From Ekhidna lutea (GTDB taxonomy: Bacteria; Bacteroidota; Bacteroidia; Cytophagales; Cyclobacteriaceae), in contig NZ_FZPD01000001.1 of assembly GCF_900188325.1 (NCBI RefSeq), forward strand, positions 248,001 to 312,000: DNA of 64,000 bases, written 5' to 3'. Positions 53,635-62,298 of the stretch are shown piece by piece. The translations under genes and the position numbers were made by a program. Position 1 is the stretch's first letter. The number at the start of each line of letters is the position of its first letter. Below the pieces are notes generated by a model that ran no database searches, was not told where the DNA came from, and saw nothing but the letters and a program-made list of their open reading frames with translations.

Positions 53635-54783
53635 CTAGTTGTAAACTCGAAGCTTATTTTTCAATGAGCGGTAATAATTTTCATCGCATAATCCAGCCTC
53701 GGCCTTAAGTTTCATTATTCTATTATAAGACTGAGCGATGCGATCTCTGGTAATTATTCCTTCAAATAGTAAGTCTTTGATGATGGCATGTACAGTGCTC
53801 GCCGAAATCATATTGTAATCTTTCACATTGTTGGCGAACATGAGCATATCCACACCGGCAAGGATGGAGAGCTTGATCGCTTCTCTCAGACCATATTCAT
53901 TGTTAATGGCTCCCATTTGCATGTCATCAGAAATTACGACTCCATCAAACCCAAGGAAATCCCGCAACATTCCTGTTACAATCTTTTTTGAAAGCGTTGC
54001 TGGATTTTTGGTGTTGTCCAACGTTTGGTTTACAATGTGAGCGGTCATCACTGCCTTGACTACTCCACTATCAATAAGTGCCGAGTATGGGTACATTTCT
54101 TCGATTTGCCAGGTTTCGGTCACGTCAGTTAAACCAAGATGGGTATCGTTACGGCTGCTACCATGTCCGGGAAAATGTTTCAACACCGGGATAACTCCTC
54201 GCTTATTGTGCTGATCAATGACCATGTGTGCCTGTTCAATGACTCCCCCATACTCACTGGAATAACTTCTTTCGATTTTTCCAATTACCGGGTTGCGTGG
54301 GTTGAGGTTGACATCCACCACCGGAGCATAATTCATGTTGATTCCAAAACTGCTTAGAATGGAAGCAGTTTGATTGGCATAATACCTTGTAGAATCAATA
54401 TTGTCCATGTCTCCCAGGTACTGCGCCGAAACATTTTTTGGGAAGCCATATCTCGTTTTCATTCTTGAGACCCTTCCACCTTCCTCATCAATGCTTACAA
54501 AAAGAGGGATTGAAGCATTTTTTTGAAGTGTTTCTACTAAAAGTGCTAATTCTGGTTTTGGACTTTCAAACAGGATGTTTTTTTCATACAATACCACCCC
54601 ACCAACTTTGCCATTTCTTATTTCTTTGAAAATTGGTTCATTTTCATCTACAATATCAAAATCACCAATACCGATCATGATCATCTGACCGATCATCACA
54701 TCGATGGTGTCCTTAGGTGGATCGGTTTTGGCAAAACCTGAAATGGCGAGAATTATAAGAAGCAGTGAAAGTGTTTTTTGCAT
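53635..54783 (-). CDS. Family GH3 beta-N-acetylhexosaminidase-like enzyme
   Basis: The protein has 382 residues with a signal peptide ending at about residue 18 (GFAKT). The GH3 barrel is recognised by KHFPGHGSSRNDTHLG, which carries the Lys-His and Asp-His dyad of NagZ-type enzymes, and by FDGVVISDDMQMGAI with the catalytic Asp. The usual role is cleavage of terminal beta-GlcNAc from peptidoglycan fragments. The signal peptide suggests a periplasmic location, unlike cytosolic NagZ. It is 3 bases from the D-amino-acid enzyme gene, and a joint role in wall-fragment recycling is plausible. Confidence 0.88.
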   Translation of the reverse strand: MQKTLSLLLIILAISGFAKTDPPKDTIDVMIGQMIMIGIGDFDIVDENEPIFKEIRNGKVGGVVLYEKNILFESPKPELALLVETLQKNASIPLFVSIDEEGGRVSRMKTRYGFPKNVSAQYLGDMDNIDSTRYYANQTASILSSFGINMNYAPVVDVNLNPRNPVIGKIERSYSSEYGGVIEQAHMVIDQHNKRGVIPVLKHFPGHGSSRNDTHLGLTDVTETWQIEEMYPYSALIDSGVVKAVMTAHIVNQTLDNTKNPATLSKKIVTGMLRDFLGFDGVVISDDMQMGAINNEYGLREAIKLSILAGVDMLMFANNVKDYNMISASTVHAIIKDLLFEGIITRDRIAQSYNRIMKLKAEAGLCDENYYRSLKNKLRVYN

Positions 54784-54786
54784 TTA

Positions 54787-55869
54787 TTATTTCGTCATCT
54801 TTTCTATTCGCTCTCCTTTAGTGGAGAGGTAATGTCCTTGTAAATCAGCAGTAAGACACGAATGTACAGGAAGAATGCCAATTACATCGCCAACTTTTAC
54901 ACGAGCGATTTCTTCGTCCGACAATTTTATGATTCCATGCTCTTGAGAAAGTCTTTCTACGTTCCCTAACACAGTTGTTTCCCAACCATCTCCAGATAGG
55001 GTTACCATTTTGCCATAGCAACTATGCTCTTTCCCAAAAATGTTTTTTTCTTTTATCATCTCTTTTGAAAGATGAACAGCTCCGCCATAAACAACCACCT
55101 CATTTCGCTCCTTATGTATGGCAACAACGGGGGAGGCCAGACAGAGTGCGATTTCATCAATTGAACATGAACCGATTCGATGTTGCATGAAGTCATAAAA
55201 AACGAAATTCCCGGGACGAAGCTCATCAGCAAATGAAAAGTCATCCATGATGGAGCATGAAGGAGTATCACCATAAGAAATGATACCACCAAATTTATTT
55301 TTCAGCTCACTCAAAACCTTTACTGACCCGTCAAAAATCCACTTAATGCTTTCAAAATCGCGACAACCATAAGTGTGTCCTGCATGTGCAAGGAATCCTA
55401 TAAATGCACTCTTGCCAGACGCACCTTTTACGAGTCTTTCAATTAGTGAACCATTTCTTGGATCTATGCCTGTTCGGTGCGTTCCAACATCGATTTTGAT
55501 AAAATAACCAAATGGATTTTTAATGTTCTTTTGAGCATGCTCTAGGCTCTCTTCCGATTCGAGTAAAATATTCAAGTTGATTTTTCCAGCTAATGCATTT
55601 ATGTCACCAACCTCAAGAAGATTGTATGGAAAGGCGATTGTAATATCTGTCCACCCATGAGCGGCAAAATATTTGGCCATGGAAACAGAACTTACCGTGC
55701 ACTTACTGATGCCTTCTGCTTTGAACAAGTTTCCAATCTCTGCTGAAAAATGCGTTTTGAAATGAGGTCTTAGTTCGGCCTTAGACTTTTTAGCTTTATC
55801 AGACATCTTTTGGATGTTTTTTAAAGCCTTGCCTTTGTCAATAATTAAGGTGGGTGTTTTAATTTCCAT
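54787..55869 (-). CDS. D-threonine aldolase / D-serine dehydratase-like PLP enzyme
   Basis: The start at 55869 gives 360 residues. A start 36 bases upstream is possible. The N-terminal alanine-racemase-like barrel contains RPHFKTHFS, where the Lys binds PLP. The C-terminal domain ends with VHSCLTADLQ, matching the His/Cys metal site of this family. Substrates in the family include D-threonine, D-serine and 3-hydroxy-D-aspartate, so specificity is open. It lies directly before the GH3 gene in the same transcript. Confidence 0.85.
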   Translation of the reverse strand: MEIKTPTLIIDKGKALKNIQKMSDKAKKSKAELRPHFKTHFSAEIGNLFKAEGISKCTVSSVSMAKYFAAHGWTDITIAFPYNLLEVGDINALAGKINLNILLESEESLEHAQKNIKNPFGYFIKIDVGTHRTGIDPRNGSLIERLVKGASGKSAFIGFLAHAGHTYGCRDFESIKWIFDGSVKVLSELKNKFGGIISYGDTPSCSIMDDFSFADELRPGNFVFYDFMQHRIGSCSIDEIALCLASPVVAIHKERNEVVVYGGAVHLSKEMIKEKNIFGKEHSCYGKMVTLSGDGWETTVLGNVERLSQEHGIIKLSDEEIARVKVGDVIGILPVHSCLTADLQGHYLSTKGERIEKMTK

Positions 55870-55918
55870 AGCTGTAGTGTTTGATACCTGAAAATTAAAG
55901 CTCAAATCATTGAAACTA

Positions 55919-57472
55919 CTACAGATACATCAAATACATCCGATAATCAAAAGCGTCAAATGTGTTTAGTAGCTTATTAACGAACTCTGGATCATGGAGG
56001 TAGAAATTGAGGAAACTGTCTTTTCGCTCCTGAAGACTTCCTCCAGGAAAGAGTACTTCTTTCACGGATTCAATTTGCCTTTTACGATCTGCGTGTAGTC
56101 GCTTTTCTGCTCGCACTAATTTTTTCTCAGCTTTTCCGATTCGCTTAGAAAATGAGGCATGAAGTGCTTCAATGTGCTGAGTTAGTGTAGGGTCTATTTC
56201 TCCGGCTTTACACTTGAGTGAATCTTCTAGTTCCTTCAACTTTTTGAGTTCCACTTCATAGGAAATCTCATGGTCGCAATTTGCCTTCACCCATTTCTCA
56301 AACGCCTTTTCGCTAGTAAGAAATAGGTCATTTTGTAAAAGCCCTGTTTTTCCCCATTTGGTTGCAGCTGTTTCTGGGACAACAAGTGCAAAATTTCTAG
56401 GCATCAATAATGGAAAGTCTGTTTTGAAGTGATCGAAAACACCTTTTAGTTGAAGCCAGTATACCGCCTCAGACGGACCTCCAACATATGCCAGATTGGG
56501 AAGAATAGTCTCCTGATATAGTGGACGAAGAATGACATTGGGACTAAATCGCTCTGGATAATCCTGTATCAGCTTTCGTATCTCACTATCACTAAAAGTG
56601 ATATCGGCATCCACCACCTGAAATCCGCTTTCTGTTTTTTCGATCCGTTCCCGAATTCCGCTATCTAAGTAGAAGAAATTGACCTGGCGGGCATGAACCT
56701 GTGTTTTATAGCCAAGATCATTTAGCGAGGAGGAGGTTTTGCTAACTAGTTTTTCCGGAGCATGTTTGAACAGGTCGTCCTCAATTACATGGCTGAATAA
56801 TGTTTTTAGTTTGGCATGATCTGCATCAACTACAACCAGCCCTCTATCACCAAATAAGTGATTGACATAAGCTCTGGCAGCATCTGCCAATGTCTTGTGT
56901 GAATATGCGTCTTTGAAAAACTCAGCTCCCGAGGGAAGCTTGTCTGCTATTTCCTTTAGTCCTGAAGGGTCAAAATGACCCACGGCCCCAGTTTGAGCCG
57001 TCTCCCACTCATATTTTTTTCCTTCAAAAAAGAAGTGGTTGATTTCTTCAAAATCGTGATCCTCACTGGCCATCCAATAAACAGGCACAAAGTTGTAATC
57101 CGGGTAGGTCTGCTTTAAGTTCTTACAAGCGTTGATAACGGTTACGATCTTGTAAATGAAATAGAGTGGGCCGGTAAAAATATTGAGCTGATGACCGGTA
57201 GTGACAGTGAAAGTTTTGGAGTCTGCTAGCGATTCAATGTTTTGTGAAACAGCACTATTTATATCGAGCCCCTGATATTGTTCCTTAAGTACCTCTACCA
57301 AAACGCTCCGGGTTTCATCTTTGAACTGACGGTTTTCTATTGCATTCTCAAAGTTCTCAATCGTTGGGAAAGCATTGTAGAATGGAGCGAGCTCTTCCTT
57401 TTTGTTGATGTAGTCAATGAAAAAAGGTGAAAAACAGTCGGTCTCGTCTAAAGGAATGGTTTCGGTTCGCAC
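55919..57472 (-). CDS. bshC: Bacillithiol cysteine-adding enzyme BshC
   Basis: The protein has 517 residues. It adds cysteine to GlcN-malate in the last step of bacillithiol synthesis. The N-terminal region contains TVTTGHQLNIFTGPLYFIYK and VYWMASEDHDFEEINHF, both BshC signatures. A central coiled coil lies at about 400-460. It is 16 bases from rimO. The bshA and bshB genes are not in this window, but ytxJ at 46.6 kb belongs to the same thiol system. Confidence 0.94.
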   Translation of the reverse strand: MRTETIPLDETDCFSPFFIDYINKKEELAPFYNAFPTIENFENAIENRQFKDETRSVLVEVLKEQYQGLDINSAVSQNIESLADSKTFTVTTGHQLNIFTGPLYFIYKIVTVINACKNLKQTYPDYNFVPVYWMASEDHDFEEINHFFFEGKKYEWETAQTGAVGHFDPSGLKEIADKLPSGAEFFKDAYSHKTLADAARAYVNHLFGDRGLVVVDADHAKLKTLFSHVIEDDLFKHAPEKLVSKTSSSLNDLGYKTQVHARQVNFFYLDSGIRERIEKTESGFQVVDADITFSDSEIRKLIQDYPERFSPNVILRPLYQETILPNLAYVGGPSEAVYWLQLKGVFDHFKTDFPLLMPRNFALVVPETAATKWGKTGLLQNDLFLTSEKAFEKWVKANCDHEISYEVELKKLKELEDSLKCKAGEIDPTLTQHIEALHASFSKRIGKAEKKLVRAEKRLHADRKRQIESVKEVLFPGGSLQERKDSFLNFYLHDPEFVNKLLNTFDAFDYRMYLMYL

Positions 57473-57488
57473 GCTTTAGTAAAGTGAA

Positions 57489-58805
57489 TTATGGCTTAAT
57501 TGGTTCGCCGTACAGATCAAAGGCTGTAGCGTCGGTAATTTTTACCTGGGCAAAATCTCCAATTCGCAAGTATGAGTGGTCGGCCGGAATGATCACTTCA
57601 TTATCAACTTCAGGGGAATCATACTCTGTTCTTCCGATGAATGTCCCGCTCTCCATTCGGTCAATCAAAACCTTATATTCTTTCCCGATTTTCCCCTCAT
57701 TGATGCTCATGGAAATTTCTTCCTGCAAATCCATTACGGCATTTGCGCGCTCTTGTTTGGTTTCATCCGGTACATCATCTTCAAAATTGTATGAATGGGT
57801 GTTTTCTTCATGTGAGTAAGTGAAGATTCCCAATCGTTCAAAACGATTTTTCTCAACAAAGTCCAACATCTCTTCAAAATCTTCTTGTGTTTCGCCCGGA
57901 TGTCCTGCAATTAGTGTTGTTCGGATCGCAATATCCGGAACTTTGGATCGCATCTTATCCAACAAGGCTTCTGTCTTTTCTCTTGTTGTTCCTCTTCGCA
58001 TCATTTTCAGCATGTTGGTGGAGGCATGCTGTAATGGGATGTCCAGGTAATTGCAAATGTTCGATCGCTTCGCCATGACATCAAGCACATCTTCAGGGAA
58101 ACCGGTAGGGAATGCATAGTGCAAACGAATCCAATCCAGTCCTTCTACATCAGCCAACCGATCCATTAGCTCTGCTAAATTTCTTTTTTTGTAAAGATCT
58201 AATCCGTAATAGGTCGAATCTTGTGCGATCAATAAAACTTCTTTGGTGCCCTGGCGGACCAGAGATTCTGCTTCTGCCACCACCTGCTCCATGGGCTTGG
58301 AAACGTGCTTGCCTCGCATGAGCGGAATTGCACAAAAACTACAAGGGCGATCACAACCTTCAGCGATTTTGAGATATGCGTAATGATTGGATGTGGTTAT
58401 GATTCTTTCCCCCAGTAATTCTTTTTTATAGTCGGCTTTGAATTTTTTTAATAATGCTGGAAGGTCTCCAGTACCAAACCAGGCATCTACATCCGGGATT
58501 TCATCCTTTAGTTCGTCCTTATACCGCTGAGACAGGCAGCCCGAAACATACACTTTCTCTACTAACCCTTCCTGCTTTGCATCTACATATCTAAGAATGG
58601 TATCGATCGACTCCTGCTTCGCATTGTCGATAAAGCCACAGGTATTTACCACTACCACGTTCGCATCGTCTTTGGTAGACTCGTGTGTGGCATCAATGTT
58701 GTTTCCCCTCAGCTGTGTCAGCATCACTTCAGAATCCACCAGGTTTTTGGAGCACCCAAGTGTGACGATGTTGACTTTTGTTTTCTTTAACCCCTTCGTT
58801 TTCAT
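57489..58805 (-). CDS. rimO: Ribosomal protein S12 methylthiotransferase RimO
   Basis: The protein has 438 residues. It is a radical-SAM methylthiotransferase that modifies an Asp of ribosomal protein S12. The UPF0004 domain has VTLGCSKNLVDSE with its cluster cysteine. The radical-SAM motif is GCDRPCSFCAIP, and the HYAFPTGFPEDVLD and PLQHAS motifs follow. The C-terminal TRAM domain is complete. It leads the leftward run toward bshC. Confidence 0.95.
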   Translation of the reverse strand: MKTKGLKKTKVNIVTLGCSKNLVDSEVMLTQLRGNNIDATHESTKDDANVVVVNTCGFIDNAKQESIDTILRYVDAKQEGLVEKVYVSGCLSQRYKDELKDEIPDVDAWFGTGDLPALLKKFKADYKKELLGERIITTSNHYAYLKIAEGCDRPCSFCAIPLMRGKHVSKPMEQVVAEAESLVRQGTKEVLLIAQDSTYYGLDLYKKRNLAELMDRLADVEGLDWIRLHYAFPTGFPEDVLDVMAKRSNICNYLDIPLQHASTNMLKMMRRGTTREKTEALLDKMRSKVPDIAIRTTLIAGHPGETQEDFEEMLDFVEKNRFERLGIFTYSHEENTHSYNFEDDVPDETKQERANAVMDLQEEISMSINEGKIGKEYKVLIDRMESGTFIGRTEYDSPEVDNEVIIPADHSYLRIGDFAQVKITDATAFDLYGEPIKP

Positions 58806-58824
58806 AGACTTTCGTTCTCAGGCG

Positions 58825-58832
58825 CAAAGCTA
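58825..58832 (-). promoter_or_regulatory. Possible rimO -7 element
   Basis: On the minus strand this reads TAGCTTTG, a perfect TAnnTTTG element 19 bases from the rimO ATG. No clear -33 element is seen at the usual spacing. Confidence 0.4.
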
Positions 58833-58875
58833 ATTGAAATCTTAGGCATACACTTAGTTAGAAACCTTTAAAGCT

Positions 58876-58883
58876 TAATTTTG
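58876..58883 (+). promoter_or_regulatory. -7 element unusually close to the DUF6452 start
   Basis: TAATTTTG fits TAnnTTTG perfectly and ends 7 bases before the GTG start codon, which would place transcription start at or near the start codon itself. Confidence 0.45.
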
Positions 58884-58890
58884 CCAGCCA

Positions 58891-59328
58891 GTGAAAAAAC
58901 TCAGTATTATATTAATCGGATTAGCGGTCATCTCCTGCCAGGACATAGAAAACTGTGGCACAGATGACAATCTGGATTTTATGATTTTGGAGTTTCATGA
59001 CCTGGAGTCTCAATCAACCAGAAAAGTAGGGTTTGTCGTAACTGCAGAAGGTTCTCCGTATCGGTTTTCTCTTTCAGAGGACTCCACTTTTGTTGCTCTA
59101 CCTTTAAATCCGGAAGACACAATTACAACTTTCTTGTTTGATTCTGATACCTCGCATTTTGAGGTGGAGATGCGCTATGATCCTGAACTTTCTATTTTCG
59201 ACCCATCATGTGATCCATCAATTACCTTTCTGAATCTTGATACCGTCCGATATACGTTCGATTCATTGTCTATACCAGGCACAGTGACTAACCGACAAAT
59301 AAGCACCAATGTTGAAGTATACTTTTAG
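58891..59328 (+). CDS. DUF6452 family lipoprotein
   Basis: The protein has 145 residues and starts with GTG at 58891. The signal peptide ends at LAVISC. The mature protein has several cysteines and beta-strand segments (KVGFVVTAEGSPYRF), as in Bacteroidota DUF6452 proteins, whose function is unknown. Its end overlaps the start of the next gene by 20 bases. A perfect -7-like element ends only 7 bases before the GTG, so the transcript may be nearly leaderless. Confidence 0.75.
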   Translation: MKKLSIILIGLAVISCQDIENCGTDDNLDFMILEFHDLESQSTRKVGFVVTAEGSPYRFSLSEDSTFVALPLNPEDTITTFLFDSDTSHFEVEMRYDPELSIFDPSCDPSITFLNLDTVRYTFDSLSIPGTVTNRQISTNVEVYF

Positions 59329-59968
59329 CATACTATTGTTTGCGTTGTGTCTGGGTGTTTCTGGACAGGAGGCACCAGCAAAGAACAAGGAGCCAAGGAG
59401 CTATAAGCCTTACGAGCTCAAGCTTGGCGTTAATGCCATTCGAAGTACTAAAACTTTTGTAGATGCGGACTTTAGCTCTAACGAATTAGAAGCAGCATTG
59501 GCTCTGGATCGTTTTGTGCTGGTAATGAATTATGGAATGGAGGATCGTAAAAGAGGAGATTCCGTAGACTACATAAACAAGGGTTCCTACTATCGGGTAG
59601 GGTTTGACCGAAACTTTGCAAAGGACAAAGAAAGTGGTAATGTGCTTTCGCTGGGGTTAAGGTATGCACGATCCAGCTTTGAAGATCAGCTTTCATTTAC
59701 ATCTGATCAGGGATTCGGTGAGCAAACTTATGTTTTTACGAATGAAGATTTGAAAGCACGCTGGCTGGAGGTAGTGTTCGGATTGAGAGGAAAGGTGGTT
59801 TCAAACCTTTACATGGGTTTTTCCATGCGCTGGCAGTTTGCTCGTAAGATCAATGGAGAGGGAGATCTTAAAACGTATGATGTTCCTGGTTTCGGAAAAA
59901 CAAAGCGGCAGAATTCTACCGCTTTTGATTATTATTTGATGTGGAGGATTCCGTTTGGAGATAAGTAG
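59309..59968 (+). CDS. DUF6048 family outer-membrane-like protein
   Basis: The protein has 219 residues. The signal peptide ends at GVSGQ. The mature part alternates aromatic and charged residues through about ten strands (FVLVMNYGMED, LSLGLRYARSSF, NLYMGFSMRWQFARK) and ends YYLMWRIPFGDK, consistent with a small beta-barrel. It overlaps the DUF6452 lipoprotein gene by 20 bases, the usual pairing of these two families. Their joint function is unknown. Confidence 0.8.
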   Translation: MLKYTFSILLFALCLGVSGQEAPAKNKEPRSYKPYELKLGVNAIRSTKTFVDADFSSNELEAALALDRFVLVMNYGMEDRKRGDSVDYINKGSYYRVGFDRNFAKDKESGNVLSLGLRYARSSFEDQLSFTSDQGFGEQTYVFTNEDLKARWLEVVFGLRGKVVSNLYMGFSMRWQFARKINGEGDLKTYDVPGFGKTKRQNSTAFDYYLMWRIPFGDK

Positions 59969-59988
59969 GAGTAGCCTGGGGCTACTCC
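59968..59988. terminator. Hairpin overlapping both convergent stop codons
   Basis: A perfect 9-base stem, GGAGTAGCC with GGCTACTCC, has a 3-base loop. It covers the stop of DUF6048 and the stop of the DUF4139 gene. T-tracts are weak on both sides. The stem shares the octamer GAGTAGCC with the comF/gldJ terminator. Confidence 0.5.
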
Positions 59989-61841
59989 AACACTACCTTT
60001 TCGTATTTAGGATATTTTACCTCATAGGTTAGTATTTTTTCAGTTTGTTGTCTGGACATGAGGTCCATTTCCCAACTTATTATCCCTGTTCGCTCTTCCA
60101 AAATACCATCAGATATTTCTTCTGTGGAAACAGTGATCTGATTAATTGCAGGAATGGGAATCTGATCAAAAATGGTTAGGTTAATTCCATAATCTTTTTC
60201 ATTTCTGATTTTAATCTTGAATGATCGGGTTTCGGCTTTATTACTACCAAATGACCTCATTTTGGTGAATTCCTGGATTGCCTCTCTTTCTATAGTTATT
60301 GACTTATCTCTACCAAGAGAGATATCCAAAGTATCACTAAATGCCTTTGGATCGAGAATGGTGGTTCCAACAAAAGTCCCTTCGAAGAATAAGTTGGCTT
60401 CTCCTTCCAACAAATTGAATTGACCCCAATCTGTTAGTTGTGAAATCAAAAACGCATCAGGATCAATTTTGGGTATAGCATAATACTGATATTTTGCTTC
60501 TAATTGATGGTTTTTAATATCCACAGTAAGTTTTTCTCCAGTCGTTTTTACTGAATAAGGATCATCTACCTTGAAAACAAATGATGTTGTTTTTTGAATA
60601 GTAGAGGTGGTAATGGTTTCTGCTTTGGGTTTGCTAAAAGATCTAGCACCTCCATAGCCATAACCGCTTACCACAACCTCTTGAAGTTCTGTAACACCTC
60701 CTAAAACAGCATCAATATTTGATCTGTTACCAACCTTCACTTCTTGTGTTTCGAATCCTACGTAAGAGATCACTAAAATATCATCTCCCGAAACAGTGAG
60801 TTGGTACCGTCCTTCTAAATCCGTTGTAGTTCCCCTAGTTGTTCCTTTAATAACCACATTTACACCAGGAAGAGGCTCCCCTGAATCATCTGTTAAAACA
60901 CCGGAAACTACACGATAGGCATTGTTGTCATAATAAAGAGCATTAGGATTGCTGTAATCCCGATCTCGAAAAACGGTATTTCTTTCGTAATTGAGATACC
61001 ATGGTTTCAAATTTGGAAGAACTCCACTTTGATTTGGATCAGCGGTAGATAATTGAAGGGTTATATTGTCCCAATCCACTCCTGTATTCTGATATACATC
61101 AGCTTTATATTCTAACAATAATGGAGATTCTACATTTTCGACTCGTATATCATATTTCGGAAACCAACCCGCATTCTTGACTGGATATGATATTTCAAAT
61201 TCACCAGAGGTGTTTTTTGCAGATTTAACCTTAATGAAAATCTCAGAAGTTGGCTGTTCTTTTCTTGATGAAATCATATTTATTTGATTTTCAAGAGCTT
61301 GCTTTTCCTCCTTCAGCTGCTTCATATCTAGCGAATTTTCTAATGACTTTTTCTTAATGTCTAAGATTTGATTTTCATAGAACTTAACAGCTTCGCTTAG
61401 CTCACTAATCGACACACCATTATCACCGCTTAAATCCTTGTTGGCGTTTAGCAGGCTATGTTTTTCTCTTAGTACTTCTTGACTATTCTGAATGGTAGAA
61501 ATTTTAAATTCTAGTTTTTCAATGACTAAGATTAAGCTATCAACCTGTTTGTTTTTCCTTAATTCATTCAAATAATTCAACTTATGATTTACTGAGAGAA
61601 TAACAAACATCCCAGTTGCTTTAACACTGATACTTTTGGGATTGACAAATGGCGATAACCCCTTCACCTTAATCAAGGTTTCACCTTGTGGAATACTAAT
61701 TGAGCCCTTTCGGATGATTTGAGCCCCATTAATATATACTGTGACCTCTTCAATTTTTGTAGGCAGCACTTTTTTTGTGACTGACTGGCACTGACTAACT
61801 TCTACAGTAATAATCAACACCAAGAACATAATTTTTTTCAT
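59982..61841 (-). CDS. MuiA-like DUF4139 protein with inserted carboxypeptidase-regulatory-like domain
   Basis: The protein has 619 residues. A signal peptide leads to the N-terminal DUF4140 domain (VTVYINGAQIIRKG, about 30-110), then a coiled coil (about 95-200) and the DUF4139 beta-barrel-like domain, which starts EISYPVKNAGWFPKYDIRV. Inserted at about 310-400 is a carboxypeptidase-regulatory-like repeat (SGVLTDDSGEPLPGVNVVI, IKGTTRGTTTDLEGRYQ), followed by the LQEVVVSGYGYGG motif typical of TonB-dependent receptor N-termini. DUF4139 then resumes to the C-terminus. The function of the parent family is unknown. Confidence 0.82.
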   Translation of the reverse strand: MKKIMFLVLIITVEVSQCQSVTKKVLPTKIEEVTVYINGAQIIRKGSISIPQGETLIKVKGLSPFVNPKSISVKATGMFVILSVNHKLNYLNELRKNKQVDSLILVIEKLEFKISTIQNSQEVLREKHSLLNANKDLSGDNGVSISELSEAVKFYENQILDIKKKSLENSLDMKQLKEEKQALENQINMISSRKEQPTSEIFIKVKSAKNTSGEFEISYPVKNAGWFPKYDIRVENVESPLLLEYKADVYQNTGVDWDNITLQLSTADPNQSGVLPNLKPWYLNYERNTVFRDRDYSNPNALYYDNNAYRVVSGVLTDDSGEPLPGVNVVIKGTTRGTTTDLEGRYQLTVSGDDILVISYVGFETQEVKVGNRSNIDAVLGGVTELQEVVVSGYGYGGARSFSKPKAETITTSTIQKTTSFVFKVDDPYSVKTTGEKLTVDIKNHQLEAKYQYYAIPKIDPDAFLISQLTDWGQFNLLEGEANLFFEGTFVGTTILDPKAFSDTLDISLGRDKSITIEREAIQEFTKMRSFGSNKAETRSFKIKIRNEKDYGINLTIFDQIPIPAINQITVSTEEISDGILEERTGIISWEMDLMSRQQTEKILTYEVKYPKYEKVVLE

Positions 61842-61890
61842 AACCTTTTTGCATTGAGATGCAGGTGGTCATGAAATTCCATAAAGCTCC

Positions 61891-62181
61891 TTACAAAAAC
61901 CTCACATCCTCAACCTCCCCTTTCCCAATCTCTTTTTCAATTAACTCAATGATTTGAGCTTTGGAGTTTTGCATTTCGCTTTTTAATGGGGCTGAAGAGA
62001 GCTTCACAAAGAGCGTTTTTTGATTAAAGAACATTTTAGTTGTACGTGAGGCGATGGTCTTGCCCATGATTTTTTCCCAATCAGCAATGACTTGCTTTTG
62101 TTTATAGGTATGCTCCAGGTTTTCTTCTTTGAGAAATCCCTGAAAGGCATTACGGAAACTTTTGATTGGGTCTTCCTTCAT
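61891..62181 (-). CDS. dciA: DciA-like DUF721 protein (predicted replicative helicase loader)
   Basis: The ATG at 62179-62181 gives 96 residues; an ATG 24 bases further upstream is also possible. The DUF721 fold is visible as VIADWEKIMGKTIASRTTKMFF, then LFVKLSSAPLKSEMQNSKAQIIELI. DciA loads the DnaB helicase in bacteria that lack DnaC or DnaI. It lies downstream of recF with a repeat element between, an association also seen in other phyla. It ends 49 bases from the DUF4139 gene. Confidence 0.82.
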   Translation of the reverse strand: MKEDPIKSFRNAFQGFLKEENLEHTYKQKQVIADWEKIMGKTIASRTTKMFFNQKTLFVKLSSAPLKSEMQNSKAQIIELIEKEIGKGEVEDVRFL

Positions 62182-62207
62182 TCTACATCCAATATTAGTA
62201 AACAATT

Positions 62208-62296
62208 CCTCCCTTGAGGGAGGTTAGGAGGGTGTTTTTTGCTGATCGGCTAAAACACCCCTGTAGTCCCGTAACGACGGACCGCCTCAAGGGGAC
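62208..62296. repeat. Inverted-repeat element, copy A, between dciA and recF
   Basis: It begins with the hairpin CCTCCCTTGAGGGAGG (62208-62223) and has a second, reciprocal arm ending CCTCAAGGGG. Within it, GGGTGTTTT and AAAACACCC are an inner inverted pair. The total length is about 89 bases. A second, diverged copy flanks recF on the other side at 63377-63484. Such short palindromic intergenic elements are common in Bacteroidota and may be REP-like or non-autonomous mobile sequences. Confidence 0.7.
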
Positions 62297-62298
62297 AT

